Shown here piece after piece: positions 8,789 to 16,456 of a stretch of DNA of 53,763 bases. Source of the DNA: Deltaproteobacteria bacterium (GTDB lineage Bacteria > Desulfobacterota > Desulfuromonadia > Geobacterales > Pseudopelobacteraceae); assembly GCA_021778115.1 (NCBI GenBank), contig JAJYCS010000006.1:1-53763 (forward strand), given 5' to 3'. The notes beneath the pieces are model-generated. The model searched no databases. It was not told the DNA's origin and saw only the letters and a program-made list of their open reading frames with translations. Within the stretch, counting starts at the first letter, position 1. The number at the start of each line of letters is the position of its first letter. The position numbers were made by a program, and so were the translations under genes.

Positions 8789-9342
8789 TGCCGGCCACGC
8801 CCCTTCCCCCGGATGCCGCGGCAGCGGCCCGGATCACCCGTTGCCCCCACTGCGGTGGCGAGGAAATTGTCTGGCCGACGCCGAAAAAGCTCACCTGCGC
8901 TGGATGCGGTTTTGTCCTCTACCTGAATGTTGCCGCAGCGGTGGCGGTCATCATTGAGTGCCGGGGCAGGATCCTCTTCGGGGTGAGGAGGCATGAACCG
9001 CAGCTGGGGATGCTCGACCTCCCCGGCGGATTCGTCGATCCAGGGGAGACGGCGGAAGAGGCGGTGCGCCGTGAGCTGCAGGAAGAGTTGGGGGCCACGG
9101 TGCAGACGGTACGGTATCTCTATTCCTTTCCCAATACCTACCGCTATCGCGGCGTCGTGTATGATACCGTTGACCTGATCTTTCTGGTCCGGTGGGATGA
9201 GGCGCCGCCTCTTGCGGCAGCCGATGACCTGGCGTCGTTTCTGTGGGTGGATCGTGACGCCGTTGACTATGACCGGATCGGCTTTGTTTCGTTGCGCCGG
9301 GCGGTACAACGCTACCTGGGAGAGGATGCCGCTGGGGGGTAG
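8788..9342 (+). CDS. Nudix hydrolase with N-terminal zinc ribbon
   Basis: 184 residues. A CPHCGG ... CAGCGF zinc ribbon lies at residues ~14-38, followed by a Nudix domain with the box GGFVDPGETAEEAVRRELQEELGA (given in parts: GGFVDPGET, then REL-EEL-GA), which carries the metal-binding REXXEE glutamates. The zinc ribbon plus Nudix layout is shared with NudC-like and ADP-ribose/nucleotide pyrophosphatases, but the SQPWPFPxS signature of true NudC is absent. The exact nucleotide substrate is open. It is coupled to the upstream ABM gene. Confidence 0.87.
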   Translation: MPATPLPPDAAAAARITRCPHCGGEEIVWPTPKKLTCAGCGFVLYLNVAAAVAVIIECRGRILFGVRRHEPQLGMLDLPGGFVDPGETAEEAVRRELQEELGATVQTVRYLYSFPNTYRYRGVVYDTVDLIFLVRWDEAPPLAAADDLASFLWVDRDAVDYDRIGFVSLRRAVQRYLGEDAAGG

Positions 9343-9426
9343 CCGGATGGAAGTGGCGCCGGTCAGCGCCCCCTTGCCGGCGACCGGCGGACTGGTGTAG
9401 TATGAAGCTTCAAGGAGGAAGTACCC

Positions 9427-10128
9427 ATGCATACCATTAATACGAATGATAGCTCCCACAGCCGCACTGCCCTTGTTGTCAGGCAGAACAGCCTGGTCCG
9501 CCAAGTCTACGCCTGGATGGGGCTGGGACTCACCCTCACCGCGGTCCTTGCGGTGGCGACGGTCTCATCGCCTGCCCTGTTGCAGGCCATTGTCGGCAAC
9601 AGGCTGGTCTTCTACGGCCTGATGATCGGCGAACTGGCCCTGGTCTTTATCCTATCCGGAGCGGTCAACCGGCTGAGCAACACAGCAGCCACCATGCTCT
9701 TTCTCGGCTACTCGGCCTTGAACGGCCTGACCCTGTCGGTGATCTTTCTCATCTATACGGCCGACTCCATCGCCAGCACCTTTCTGGTGACGGCCGCCAT
9801 GTTCGGCGCCATGAGTATCTACGGCTATGTCACCCGCAGGGACCTGACCTCCTGGGGGAGCTTCCTGTTCATGGGGCTGATCGGCATCGTGATCGCCTCT
9901 GTGGTGAACATCTTTCTGAAGAGCCCGGCGGTCTCGTGGGTGGTCTCGGGGATCGGCGTGCTGGTTTTTACCGGCTTGACTGCGCATGATACCTGGAAGA
10001 TCAAGCAGCTGGCAGCGGCAGGCGGGGAGGGACGTAAACCGGCGATCCTGGGCGCCCTCACCCTGTATCTCGATTTCATCAACCTGTTCCTAATGTTGCT
10101 GCGGTTTATGGGGGGGAGGCGCGATTAG
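9427..10128 (+). CDS. Bax inhibitor-1/YccA family membrane protein
   Basis: 233 residues with about seven hydrophobic segments. Start ATG 9427 is preceded by AAGGAGG. The N-terminal cytosolic stretch (...SLVRQVYAWMGLGL) and the C-terminal VFTGLTAHDTWKIKQL ... LYLDFINLFLMLLRFMGGRRD are diagnostic of the BI-1/YccA (TMBIM) family, whose bacterial members are proton-sensitive calcium leak channels or FtsH-associated modulators. The pair of Asp residues near the C-terminus expected for pH sensing is plausible here. Monocistronic by appearance. Confidence 0.9.
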   Translation: MHTINTNDSSHSRTALVVRQNSLVRQVYAWMGLGLTLTAVLAVATVSSPALLQAIVGNRLVFYGLMIGELALVFILSGAVNRLSNTAATMLFLGYSALNGLTLSVIFLIYTADSIASTFLVTAAMFGAMSIYGYVTRRDLTSWGSFLFMGLIGIVIASVVNIFLKSPAVSWVVSGIGVLVFTGLTAHDTWKIKQLAAAGGEGRKPAILGALTLYLDFINLFLMLLRFMGGRRD

Positions 10129-10326
10129 CCGTTGAGCGAGGGAGAAAAGAGTCTGAACGCTGTATAATACGCCGGTAAAAAAATAAAAAACAGACTGTTT
10201 TTTTCTGCTGGTTCGGTTAAGCTGAAGTCAAAGGTAGCGCTGCCTTGAGAACAAAACGAAGGAGAAACGGAGTAGCTGTTACGACCCGGTTTATAGGCTG
10301 TAGTAAGTTACGCAGGAGGGGTTACC

Positions 10327-10356
10327 ATGGAGGATACGCCGCCTGGCAGCTGTTAA
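10327..10356 (+). CDS. Nine-codon ORF with strong ribosome-binding site
   Basis: AGGAGGG at 10314-10320, a six-base spacer, then ATG and codons for MEDTPPGSC and TAA. The stop codon lies inside the 3' arm of the long stem described for this gap, so translation would disturb the fold. It may be a leader peptide or chance; there is no downstream gene on this strand for 10 kb. Confidence 0.2.
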   Translation: MEDTPPGSC

Positions 10357-10435
10357 CACATAGTCTCCGTTCTACCACAGGCCGGTTGGTTACGGCCTGA
10401 CAGACCATGCAAATGGTACCCAGCACCATCATGAC

Positions 10436-10466
10436 AGCGAGGCCCGCAACCGATGCGGGCCTCGCT
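10436..10466. terminator. 13-bp GC-rich hairpin, probable bidirectional terminator
   Basis: Perfect stem AGCGAGGCCCGCA / TGCGGGCCTCGCT with an ACCGA loop. It sits 26 bp beyond the stop of the minus-strand thioesterase gene and at the end of the candidate RNA on the plus strand. No T-run on either strand, so the assignment relies on stem strength and position. Confidence 0.6.
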
Positions 10467-10492
10467 GTATCTGTGCAGCAGCAGATTTCCGC

Positions 10493-10921
10493 TCAGTGGT
10501 TCACCGCAGGGCCATCAGCAGGGGGAAAGAGGGGCTGTTTCTTCCGGTAGACCGTCCCCTGAAAACTGGCGATGAGGTCTCCCTGGTCATCGGTCACCTG
10601 AACCAGATAGGTGCCTAGTCGCGGGTTGCGCGCCAGTTCTCGGGCCTCGGCGTACAGCCTGCCCTGGGTTGGCGCCTTGACAAAGGCGACGCTGGTGTTG
10701 ATCCCCATGGCCAGGGTTCCGTGGGAGTTGGAGGCCACGGCAAAGGCGAAATCGGCCAGGGTAAAGATGGCGCCGCCATGGACGGTATGGGCGCCGTTTA
10801 GGTGGTGCGGCTCGATCTCCATCGCCACCCGGGCGCGGCCGGTCTCCGCCTCCAGGAGTTCGATGCCGCAGTGGCGGGCAAAGCGGTCGTTGTCGGCAAA
10901 GAACCGTTTGATCTCCTCCAT
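10493..10921 (-). CDS. PaaI-family hotdog thioesterase
   Basis: 142 residues, single hotdog domain. The family hallmark HTVHGGAIFTLADFAFAVASNS (HGG-x3-LAD) is at residues ~45-66, and EIEPHHLNGA precedes it. PaaI-type enzymes hydrolyse phenylacetyl- or other acyl-CoA thioesters. The physiological acyl group cannot be told here. ATG at 10921 follows GAGGGG. It lies 15 bp downstream of the aminotransferase gene on the same strand, so it may share its transcript and its attenuator. Confidence 0.88.
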   Translation of the reverse strand: MEEIKRFFADNDRFARHCGIELLEAETGRARVAMEIEPHHLNGAHTVHGGAIFTLADFAFAVASNSHGTLAMGINTSVAFVKAPTQGRLYAEARELARNPRLGTYLVQVTDDQGDLIASFQGTVYRKKQPLFPPADGPAVNH

Positions 10922-10936
10922 CGTGGTGTTCCCCTC

Positions 10937-12241
10937 TCAGGACCGGATGTACGCCTTGATCGTGGCGGCCAGGGTCTGGTAGATCCGTTCCGTCTCGGCG
11001 GGGTTCCGTTCCAGCAGGGTCACCCGGAACCCCTGCAGTTCGGTGGCGAAGGAAGAGAGCGGCACCGTGCAGATGCCGGTGGCGGCCAGGGTGTAGTAGA
11101 CGAACCGCTTGTCCGGTGAGACGCCGGGCTGGTTGACCAGCGATTCCACCAGGTCCCGTACCTCCCGGTTCTCGATCGGCAGGGTCTGGCTGCCGTTCAA
11201 GACGCCGTCTCTGAAGGCCACCGCCATGTAAAAGGCGCCGTTGGTCCGGTTCACCAGCAACTCCGGCACCTCCTTCAGATAATTGTAGGTGATGTTGCTG
11301 GCCCGTTCGTAGAGGCTGATCCGTTCCTGCAGGTAGACCTGGTAGCGGGGGTGCTGCATGATGGCCGGGATCACGGTCTGGGGCAGGGTGGTGGAGCAGA
11401 CCTCGTTCATCTTGGCGGTGAGGATCAGATTGATGTACTTGCGGAACTGGTCGTCCGCGTGGCCGTTGTAGACCTCGATCCAGCCGCAGCGGGAACCGGG
11501 CCAGGGGAACTCCTTGGAGATCCCTTTCAGGGAGATGGCCGGCACGTCGCCGATCACGGCGCTGATCGGCACGGTGGTTTCACCGTTGTAGACGATGTTG
11601 TTATAGACCTCGTCGCAGATGATGAACAGGCCGAACTCCCGGGCGATGGCGACGATCTGTTGCAAGGTCTCCCTGTTGTAGACCATGCCGGTGGGGTTGT
11701 CCGGATTGATGATCATGATGGCGCAGATACCGGGGTTGTCCGCCACTTGTCGCCGCAATTCATCCATATCCGGATGCCAGCCTTGTTCCGGCTGCAAGCG
11801 AAAGTGCAGCGCCGGTCCATGGGCATGGCCGATCTCCCCCAGGGTGTGGGTGGTGTAGGAGGGGGAGGGCATCAGTACCCGCGCCTGGGGTTGCAGGCAG
11901 CCGTAGATCTTGGCGATGGCGTCACCCAGGCCGTTGAAGAAGATGATGTCTTCCGGGGTGATCTGGGCGCCGCCCCGCTGGTTGGTGGTCGCGCAGATGA
12001 ACTCGCGGGTCTTGAGCACACCGCGGGTGTGGCAGTAGCCCCAGGTGTCGTTGTCATGGACGGCAGCGGCAACGATCTCCTTCATCCAGTCCGGGATCTG
12101 CTCCCCCTTGACGATCGGATCGCCGATGTTCTCCCAGTTGATGGTGACGCCGCATCTCTGCAGCTTCTCCGCCACGTTGACGATGTTGCGGATCTCGTAG
12201 GTCAGTTCACCACTGCCGGGTTGGACCAGGTTGACGCGCAT
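10937..12241 (-). CDS. Class I/II PLP-dependent aminotransferase (candidate alanine aminotransferase)
   Basis: 434 residues from ATG 12241 (AGAGAGG ten bases upstream). Two further in-frame ATGs, at 12262 and 12280, lack an RBS. Fold-type I features: WGYCHTRGVLKTREFI, the cofactor-ring segment MPSPSYTTHTLGE, NPDNPTGMVYN, CDEVYNNIVY, and the PLP lysine in SLKGISKEFPWPGSRCGW. The motif order resembles AlaA/AspC-type enzymes. Substrate is inferred, not seen: the leader upstream encodes eleven Ala codons ahead of an attenuator-like hairpin, which would fit an enzyme making alanine from pyruvate. An aspartate or aromatic aminotransferase remains possible. Confidence 0.88.
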   Translation of the reverse strand: MRVNLVQPGSGELTYEIRNIVNVAEKLQRCGVTINWENIGDPIVKGEQIPDWMKEIVAAAVHDNDTWGYCHTRGVLKTREFICATTNQRGGAQITPEDIIFFNGLGDAIAKIYGCLQPQARVLMPSPSYTTHTLGEIGHAHGPALHFRLQPEQGWHPDMDELRRQVADNPGICAIMIINPDNPTGMVYNRETLQQIVAIAREFGLFIICDEVYNNIVYNGETTVPISAVIGDVPAISLKGISKEFPWPGSRCGWIEVYNGHADDQFRKYINLILTAKMNEVCSTTLPQTVIPAIMQHPRYQVYLQERISLYERASNITYNYLKEVPELLVNRTNGAFYMAVAFRDGVLNGSQTLPIENREVRDLVESLVNQPGVSPDKRFVYYTLAATGICTVPLSSFATELQGFRVTLLERNPAETERIYQTLAATIKAYIRS

Positions 12242-12285
12242 GGGTTCGGATTCCTCTCTCATGGGTGAATGATACGCCATACATG

Positions 12286-12318
12286 AAAACAGCCGCAGGC
12301 TGCATACCCACGGCTGTT
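12286..12318 (-). terminator. Attenuator-like hairpin in the aminotransferase leader
   Basis: On the minus strand AACAGCCG pairs with CGGCTGTT over a 15-nt loop and runs into TTTTC, 24 nt after the leader-peptide stop and about 45 nt before the structural start codon. Part of its loop and 3' arm, GCCTGCGGC (plus-strand 12292-12300), can instead pair with GCCGCAAGGC inside the leader ORF (12359-12368; nine pairs, one bulged A), a plausible antiterminator. Confidence 0.55.
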
Positions 12319-12341
12319 CGGTCTTTCAGGAACGACAACGA

Positions 12342-12428
12342 TCAGCAGGCAGCAGCAGGCCTTGCGGCGTTACGCGCCGCGGCGGTGGTAGCTCGCGCTG
12401 CTGAGGTGATGATACTCGTCATAGACAT
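12342..12428 (-). CDS. Alanine-rich leader peptide of a putative attenuator
   Basis: 28-codon ORF: residues are M-S-M-T-S-I-I-T-S followed by A-A-R-A-T-T-A-A-A-R-N-A-A-R-P-A-A-A-C. Eleven of the last 19 codons are Ala, using four synonymous codons, so this is not a simple nucleotide repeat. It ends 24 nt before the attenuator hairpin, as classical amino-acid leaders do. No clear Shine-Dalgarno sequence precedes either ATG (12428 or 12422). With the candidate promoter immediately upstream, the mRNA may be leaderless or nearly so. By analogy with Thr, His or Leu leaders, ribosome stalling at scarce Ala-tRNA would favour antitermination. Confidence 0.55.
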   Translation of the reverse strand: MSMTSIITSAARATTAAARNAARPAAAC

Positions 12429-12435
12429 GGTTATA

Positions 12436-12464
12436 TTCGTAGCATACCCCTGAAAGGGCGTCAA
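12436..12464 (-). promoter_or_regulatory. Candidate promoter of the Ala leader-aminotransferase unit
   Basis: Minus strand TTGACG (12464-12459), 17-bp spacer, TACGAA (12441-12436), with an overlapping AT-rich TATAAC next to it. It would start transcription at or within a few bases of the leader ATG at 12428. It overlaps the last bases of the upstream gene. Confidence 0.35.
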
Positions 12465-13069
12465 CGGCTTTGTAAGGGGGCTGATCGGGCCAGGCCGATC
12501 AGGAGGCGGCCGTCGGGGTCGCGCCAGCGAATCCAGCCTGAGCTGGTCCGGTTGTAGAGGACATAGCACCAATCGTCATGGGCGACGATAACCTTCAGCA
12601 TCGTCGTGGCTGTCAATGGGGTGGCGCCCCGTCGTGTGGCCACCGGCTGGGGATACGCCTGGAGGGCCCAGGCCGGTGCGTTGGGCAGAAGATGCAGCAT
12701 CTTTCCTTTGAGAAATCGAGCCCAGGGGGAGAAGTGCCACTGTCGGGTCGGATGTAGCCAGGCCTCCTTGCCCGAATCGTCGCAGGCAACCCGTAGCCAG
12801 CCCTCCTTGTGGGCCGTGACCAGCAGGTACAGGTCGTCATCGCCGCCGAAAAGCCAGCCGGTCAGCTGCCTGACAGCTGCTGGATTGAGTTGGCCATCAC
12901 GTCCCAGACCTGGATCGGCATAGAGCTGAACGGTAAGGTTAGAGCTGCGCGGAGGTATTTGGAGGATGCCAACGCCGCTGTAGGGGCGCATCGGTAGGGT
13001 TGCGACAGCGGGCCGGGGGATGAGGCTAAGCAGGATGACGAGTGGTATCAGCAGGAAAAGAGGGCGCAC
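12461..13069 (-). CDS. Exported SH3-like protein of unknown function
   Basis: 202 residues from GTG 13069, with the N-terminal signal MRPLFLLIPLVILLSLIPRP ending near AVA. The mature part has beta-rich, Trp- and Gly-containing stretches (GWLRVACDDSGKEAWLHPTRQWHFSPW; WCYVLYNRTSSGWIRW) typical of SH3b-type cell-envelope domains, apparently two copies. The start overlaps the 3' end of the WbuC gene by 22 bp, so coupling is likely. It is last in the serS-hemE-VOC-wbuC run. A cell-wall binding role is inferred only. Confidence 0.65.
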   Translation of the reverse strand: MRPLFLLIPLVILLSLIPRPAVATLPMRPYSGVGILQIPPRSSNLTVQLYADPGLGRDGQLNPAAVRQLTGWLFGGDDDLYLLVTAHKEGWLRVACDDSGKEAWLHPTRQWHFSPWARFLKGKMLHLLPNAPAWALQAYPQPVATRRGATPLTATTMLKVIVAHDDWCYVLYNRTSSGWIRWRDPDGRLLIGLARSAPLQSR

Positions 13070-13518
13070 AGCGTTTGCAGGTAGGCGGCTGTCTCGGGAT
13101 CGGTATCCTCAGGCGCCCAGGGGGCCTTTTCCGCCGCGCTGAACGGCAGGTAGGGGCCGGCCTTGGCCTCGAAGAAGATGGTGCCGGCAGCCAGACTGAC
13201 GGCGGTGTGAAAGCGCCCGTGGGGGATGGTGACCAGGGTGGCATCGGTGCCGGCGATGAGGAGGGCGGTGGCGGACACCTGCCCCTGGTCGTCGAACTCA
13301 ACGACCCCCAGGCGGCCCCGCAGCAAGACAAAGGTCTCATCCTTCTCGGTCGCCAGATGACGGTGGGGGCGGATGTAGGAGCCGGGTTCAACGGCGTTCA
13401 GCAGGCGATGGCAGTGGGATTCATCGGCCGGGTGGAAGTTGTGGTTCATCCGCAGGCGGGGCGCTCGCCGGGCCTGTTCGGAGAGCTGGTCCAGGAGCCC
13501 TCCGGTGACGGTGATCAT
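13048..13518 (-). CDS. wbuC: WbuC-type cupin metalloprotein
   Basis: 156 residues. A single cupin with the metal-binding set RPHRHLATEKDETFVLLRGRLGVVEFDD (two His and a Glu) and IPHGRFHTAVSLAAGTIFFEAKAGPY (third His), then the family tail FAPWAPE-like (KAPWAPEDTDPETAAYLQTL). This is the WbuC family seen in some O-antigen loci, of unknown reaction. Start ATG 13518 overlaps the stop of the VOC gene by four bases. There are no O-antigen genes nearby. Confidence 0.82.
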   Translation of the reverse strand: MITVTGGLLDQLSEQARRAPRLRMNHNFHPADESHCHRLLNAVEPGSYIRPHRHLATEKDETFVLLRGRLGVVEFDDQGQVSATALLIAGTDATLVTIPHGRFHTAVSLAAGTIFFEAKAGPYLPFSAAEKAPWAPEDTDPETAAYLQTLCALFSC

Positions 13519-13877
13519 TGCGGCATCTCCACCAGGGCGTACTGATTGCCGTCCGGATCGGCCACCACCGCCATCTTGCCCCAGGGGGAGACCTCCAGCG
13601 GTTCAATAAAACGGGCGCCGCCCTCTTTCAGGCGATCGCACAACGTCTCGATGTCGGTGACCTGCAGGGTGATACCGGTGTGGCGGCCCACCAGGGCCTT
13701 GGCGTCATCCTGCAGGGCCAGCGCAATGCCGAGGGTGGTACCCTGGCTGGCGGGGAAGAACTCCATCAGCATCTGGGTCTCGCCGGCCAGCGGCAACCCC
13801 AGCTGTTCGGCATAAAAGGTCTTGGCTGCGGCCAGGTCGGTCACAAAGACGACGATATTTTTCATCATAACGGACAT
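13515..13877 (-). CDS. VOC-family (glyoxalase-like) protein
   Basis: 120 residues, one vicinal-oxygen-chelate unit: VVFVTDLAAAKTFYAEQLGLPL, LGIALAL, then DIETLCDRLKEGGARFIEPLEVSPWGKMAVVADPDGNQYALVE. The terminal Glu is a likely metal ligand, but the usual first His is replaced (NIVVFVTD), so it may not be a classical lyase. ATG 13877 is followed by two further Met codons. It lies six bases downstream of hemE and overlaps wbuC by four bases. Confidence 0.8.
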   Translation of the reverse strand: MSVMMKNIVVFVTDLAAAKTFYAEQLGLPLAGETQMLMEFFPASQGTTLGIALALQDDAKALVGRHTGITLQVTDIETLCDRLKEGGARFIEPLEVSPWGKMAVVADPDGNQYALVEMPQ

Positions 13878-13883
13878 GGCTGG

Positions 13884-14906
13884 TTACCTCTGGGAGAGAC
13901 GATGGACAGACTCGACCATCTGGATGGCGTTTTCAACCGGCACCGTCGGCAGGATGCCGTGGCCCAGGTTGAAGATGTGACCGGGGCGGCCGGCGTTTTC
14001 ATCCAGTACCCGTTTGACCTCTTGCTCGATCACCGCCTGGGGGGCGAACAGGACGGTGGGGTCGAGGTTACCCTGCACCGCCACCTTTGGCCCTAACTGG
14101 TCGCGGGCCGATGCTAGGCTGATGTGCCAATCCAGTCCCATCACGTCGCCGCCGGCCTGCTGCACCATCGGCAGCATGGTGCCGGCACCCTTCACAAAGT
14201 GGATCACCGGAATGTTCTGACGGTTTAAGCCGTTGATCAGCCTGGTGGTGTAGGGCAGGACGAATTTTTGATAATCGCTGGGGGAGAGCACGCCGCCCCA
14301 GGTGTCGAATATCTGGATCGCCTGGGCGCCGGCCTTGATCTGTCCGTTCAGGTATTCCATATCCATCATGGTCACCTTCTCCATCAGGGCGGCGTAGACC
14401 TCCGGTGCGGCGTACATCATCCGCTTGATGGCGGCCCAGTCCTTGGAACCTTTGCCCTCCACCATGTAGCAGGCCAGGGTGAACGGCGCCCCGCCGAAGC
14501 CGATCAGCGGTACCTTGGTGGCCAGCTCGCGGCGCAGGATGCGGATCGTCTCAAGCACATAGGGAACATCGGCCTCGGGATCGGGAATCCGCAGTCGTTC
14601 CACATCGGCCATGGTCCGGACCGGGTTTTCAAAGACCGGGCCGGGGACGAAGTCCAGCTTGAGCCCCATCGGTTCCACCGGGGTCAGGATGTCGGAGAAC
14701 AGGATGGCCGCATCCACCCCCAGGATATCCACCGGCTGGATGGTGACCTCGGCCGCCAGTTCCGGCGTCTTGCACAGCTCCAGGAAGGTACATTTCGAGC
14801 GGACCGTCATGTACTGCGGCAGGTAGCGACCGGCCTGGCGCATCAGCCAGACCGGCGTGCGATCGACCGGTTTTCCCCAACAGGCATCGAGAAAGCGGGT
14901 GTTCAT
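13884..14906 (-). CDS. hemE: Uroporphyrinogen decarboxylase
   Basis: Converts uroporphyrinogen III to coproporphyrinogen III in haem synthesis. The 340-residue protein starts [32 protein letters not shown], the family signature with the substrate-binding Arg residues. Further signatures are [16 protein letters not shown], the catalytic-site Asp in FSDILTP, DTWGG, and the C-terminal [15 protein letters not shown]. An in-frame extension to 15044 reads through the tRNA-Ser gene and is rejected. Downstream of serS and tRNA-Ser on the same strand, and first of the hemE-VOC-wbuC-SH3 run. Confidence 0.97.
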   Translation of the reverse strand: MNTRFLDACWGKPVDRTPVWLMRQAGRYLPQYMTVRSKCTFLELCKTPELAAEVTIQPVDILGVDAAILFSDILTPVEPMGLKLDFVPGPVFENPVRTMADVERLRIPDPEADVPYVLETIRILRRELATKVPLIGFGGAPFTLACYMVEGKGSKDWAAIKRMMYAAPEVYAALMEKVTMMDMEYLNGQIKAGAQAIQIFDTWGGVLSPSDYQKFVLPYTTRLINGLNRQNIPVIHFVKGAGTMLPMVQQAGGDVMGLDWHISLASARDQLGPKVAVQGNLDPTVLFAPQAVIEQEVKRVLDENAGRPGHIFNLGHGILPTVPVENAIQMVESVHRLSQR

Positions 14907-14962
14907 GGCGTACCTCGGTGTGATGAAAAACGGCGGGTCGGTGCCCACCGTTTGGGTGATCA

Positions 14963-15050
14963 TGGCGGAGAGAGTGAGATTCGAACTCACGGTACCTTTC
15001 GGTACGCCGGTTTTCAAGACCGGTGCCTTAAACCGCTCGGCCATCTCTCC
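14963..15050 (-). tRNA. tRNA-Ser (anticodon UGA)
   Basis: Class II tRNA of 88 nt on the minus strand: acceptor GGAGAGA pairs with TCTCTCC, anticodon stem CCGGT/ACCGG with the loop CTTGAAA (TGA), variable arm GTACCGAAAGGTAC, T arm GTGAG TTCGAAT CTCAC, discriminator G and an encoded CCA. It sits 30 bp after serS, the synthetase that charges it. Confidence 0.97.
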
Positions 15051-15080
15051 GGGGTGAAACAGCGACTGTTCGTTGCCGGG

Positions 15081-16355
15081 TTAGGGGCTGGGTATCGTTT
15101 CCATCCCCCCCAGGTAGGGGCGCAGGGCTTTGGGAATCACCACCGACCCGTCGGCCTGCTGGCAGTTTTCCAGGATCGCCACCAGGGTGCGCCCCACGGC
15201 CAGACCGGAGCCGTTCAGGGTGTGGACGAACTCCGGCTTGCTCTTGTCATCTTCCCGGAAGCGGATACCGCCGCGGCGGGCCTGAAAGTCGCCGAAGCTG
15301 CTGCAGGACGAGATCTCGCGGTAGGCGTTCTGTCCCGGCAGCCAGACCTCCAGGTCGTAGGTCTTGCAGGCCGAAAAACCGATATCGCCGCTGCACAGGG
15401 CCATCACCCGGTAGGGAAGCTCCAGCAGTTGCAGCACCCGTTCGGCATGGCCGGTCAGCCGTTCCAGTTCGGCATCGGCATCGTCCGGATGGACGAACGT
15501 GACCAGTTCCACCTTGTTGAACTGGTGCTGGCGGATCAGGCCTCGGGTATCCTTGCCGTAGGAGCCGGCCTCACGACGGAAGCAGGGGGTATAGGCGGTG
15601 TAGCTGATCGGCAGGTCGGCCTTTTTGAGGATCTCGTCGCGGTGGATATTAGTGACCGGCACCTCGGCGGTGGGGATCAGCAGAAAATCAGGGTCCACCA
15701 GCTTGAACAGGTCGTCTTCGAACTTGGGCAACTGCCCGGTGGCGGTCATGCTGGCCCGGTTGACCATGAACGGCGGCAACACCTCGGTGTAACCGTGCTC
15801 CGTGGTGTGCAGGTCCAGCATGAAGCTGATCAGGGCCCGCTCCAGACGGGCGCCAGCGCCTGTGGAGAGGGCAAAACGGGCGCCGGCAATCTTGACGGCC
15901 CGTTCGAAATCCAGGATGCCGAGCTGCTCACCGATCTCCCAGTGGTTTTTGGGGGCGAAGTCGAAGCGGGGCGGTTCACCCCAGCTGCGGATCAGCACGT
16001 TGTCCGCTTCCGATCTGCCGACCGGGGTGGTGGGGTGCGGCAGGTTGGGGATGGTCAGCAACAGGTGCTGCAGCTCATCTTCAACCACCTTCAGCTCATC
16101 GTCCAGCGCCTTGATCCGGCTGCTGACCTCTTTCATGGCGGCAATCTGATCGGCAACCTGGCTCTTGTCCTTCACCTTGGCGATCGCCTCTGAGGCGCTG
16201 TTTTTTTTGGCCTTGAGCTGTTCGCTCTCGGTCAGCAGGCTGCGGCGGCGCTCGTCGAGTTGCCGGAAGCCGGCCAGGGATATCTCGCCACCGCGGGTGG
16301 CCAGGCGTTGTTCCACCTGGTCCAGATGATCGCGGATGAACTTCATGTCAAGCAT
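15081..16355 (-). CDS. serS: Seryl-tRNA synthetase
   Basis: Class II synthetase, 424 residues. An N-terminal coiled-coil arm ([18 protein letters not shown] ... [24 protein letters not shown]) precedes the catalytic core, with motif 2 around [23 protein letters not shown] and motif 3 [17 protein letters not shown] near the C-terminus; the serine-binding TAEVP segment is also present. Its cognate tRNA-Ser follows 30 bp downstream on the same strand, so the synthetase and substrate RNA may be co-transcribed. Confidence 0.98.
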   Translation of the reverse strand: MLDMKFIRDHLDQVEQRLATRGGEISLAGFRQLDERRRSLLTESEQLKAKKNSASEAIAKVKDKSQVADQIAAMKEVSSRIKALDDELKVVEDELQHLLLTIPNLPHPTTPVGRSEADNVLIRSWGEPPRFDFAPKNHWEIGEQLGILDFERAVKIAGARFALSTGAGARLERALISFMLDLHTTEHGYTEVLPPFMVNRASMTATGQLPKFEDDLFKLVDPDFLLIPTAEVPVTNIHRDEILKKADLPISYTAYTPCFRREAGSYGKDTRGLIRQHQFNKVELVTFVHPDDADAELERLTGHAERVLQLLELPYRVMALCSGDIGFSACKTYDLEVWLPGQNAYREISSCSSFGDFQARRGGIRFREDDKSKPEFVHTLNGSGLAVGRTLVAILENCQQADGSVVIPKALRPYLGGMETIPSP

Positions 16356-16456
16356 AGGGGGGTGGTTCCTTTGGGGCAGATGCCAAACAAGCTGTTTCTT
16401 GTAGCATTATGCCGTTGGATCGTCAATGGTCAACGTGGTTGACAGGCTGTTCCGTA

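Larger units (their letters stand above)
10220..10466 (+). ncRNA. Gene-poor 364-bp gap with a long paired stem: candidate structured RNA
   Basis: No conventional gene fits between 10129 and 10492. The main structure is a discontinuous stem. AACGGAG (10266-10272) pairs with CTCCGTT (10365-10371). Further in, TGTTA (10277-10281) pairs with TAACA (10354-10358), enclosing about 72 nt. A second hairpin, CAGGCCG/CGGCCTG, lies at 10378-10399, and a terminator-like hairpin at 10436-10466. A TATAAT stands at 10163-10168 without a convincing -35. I looked for 6S, tmRNA, SRP, RNase P, GEMM, cobalamin and TPP motifs and did not find them. Strand and extent are guesses. Confidence 0.3.

Noticed and set aside
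10185-10203. AAAAAACAG-A-CTGTTTTTT as a rho-independent terminator of the BI-1 gene
   Set aside because: The stem is nearly all A-T with a one-base loop, so it cannot form a stable hairpin. It may still be a binding site.
10160-10330. GEMM, 6S, SRP or RNase P RNA in the gap after the BI-1 gene
   Set aside because: GGTTACC-like and AGGAGG pieces look suggestive, but the obligatory conserved blocks of these families are absent.
14268-16193. A 641-codon plus-strand open frame spanning hemE, tRNA-Ser and serS
   Set aside because: It crosses a tRNA gene and lies antisense to two certain genes. The composition is that of a GC-bias artefact.
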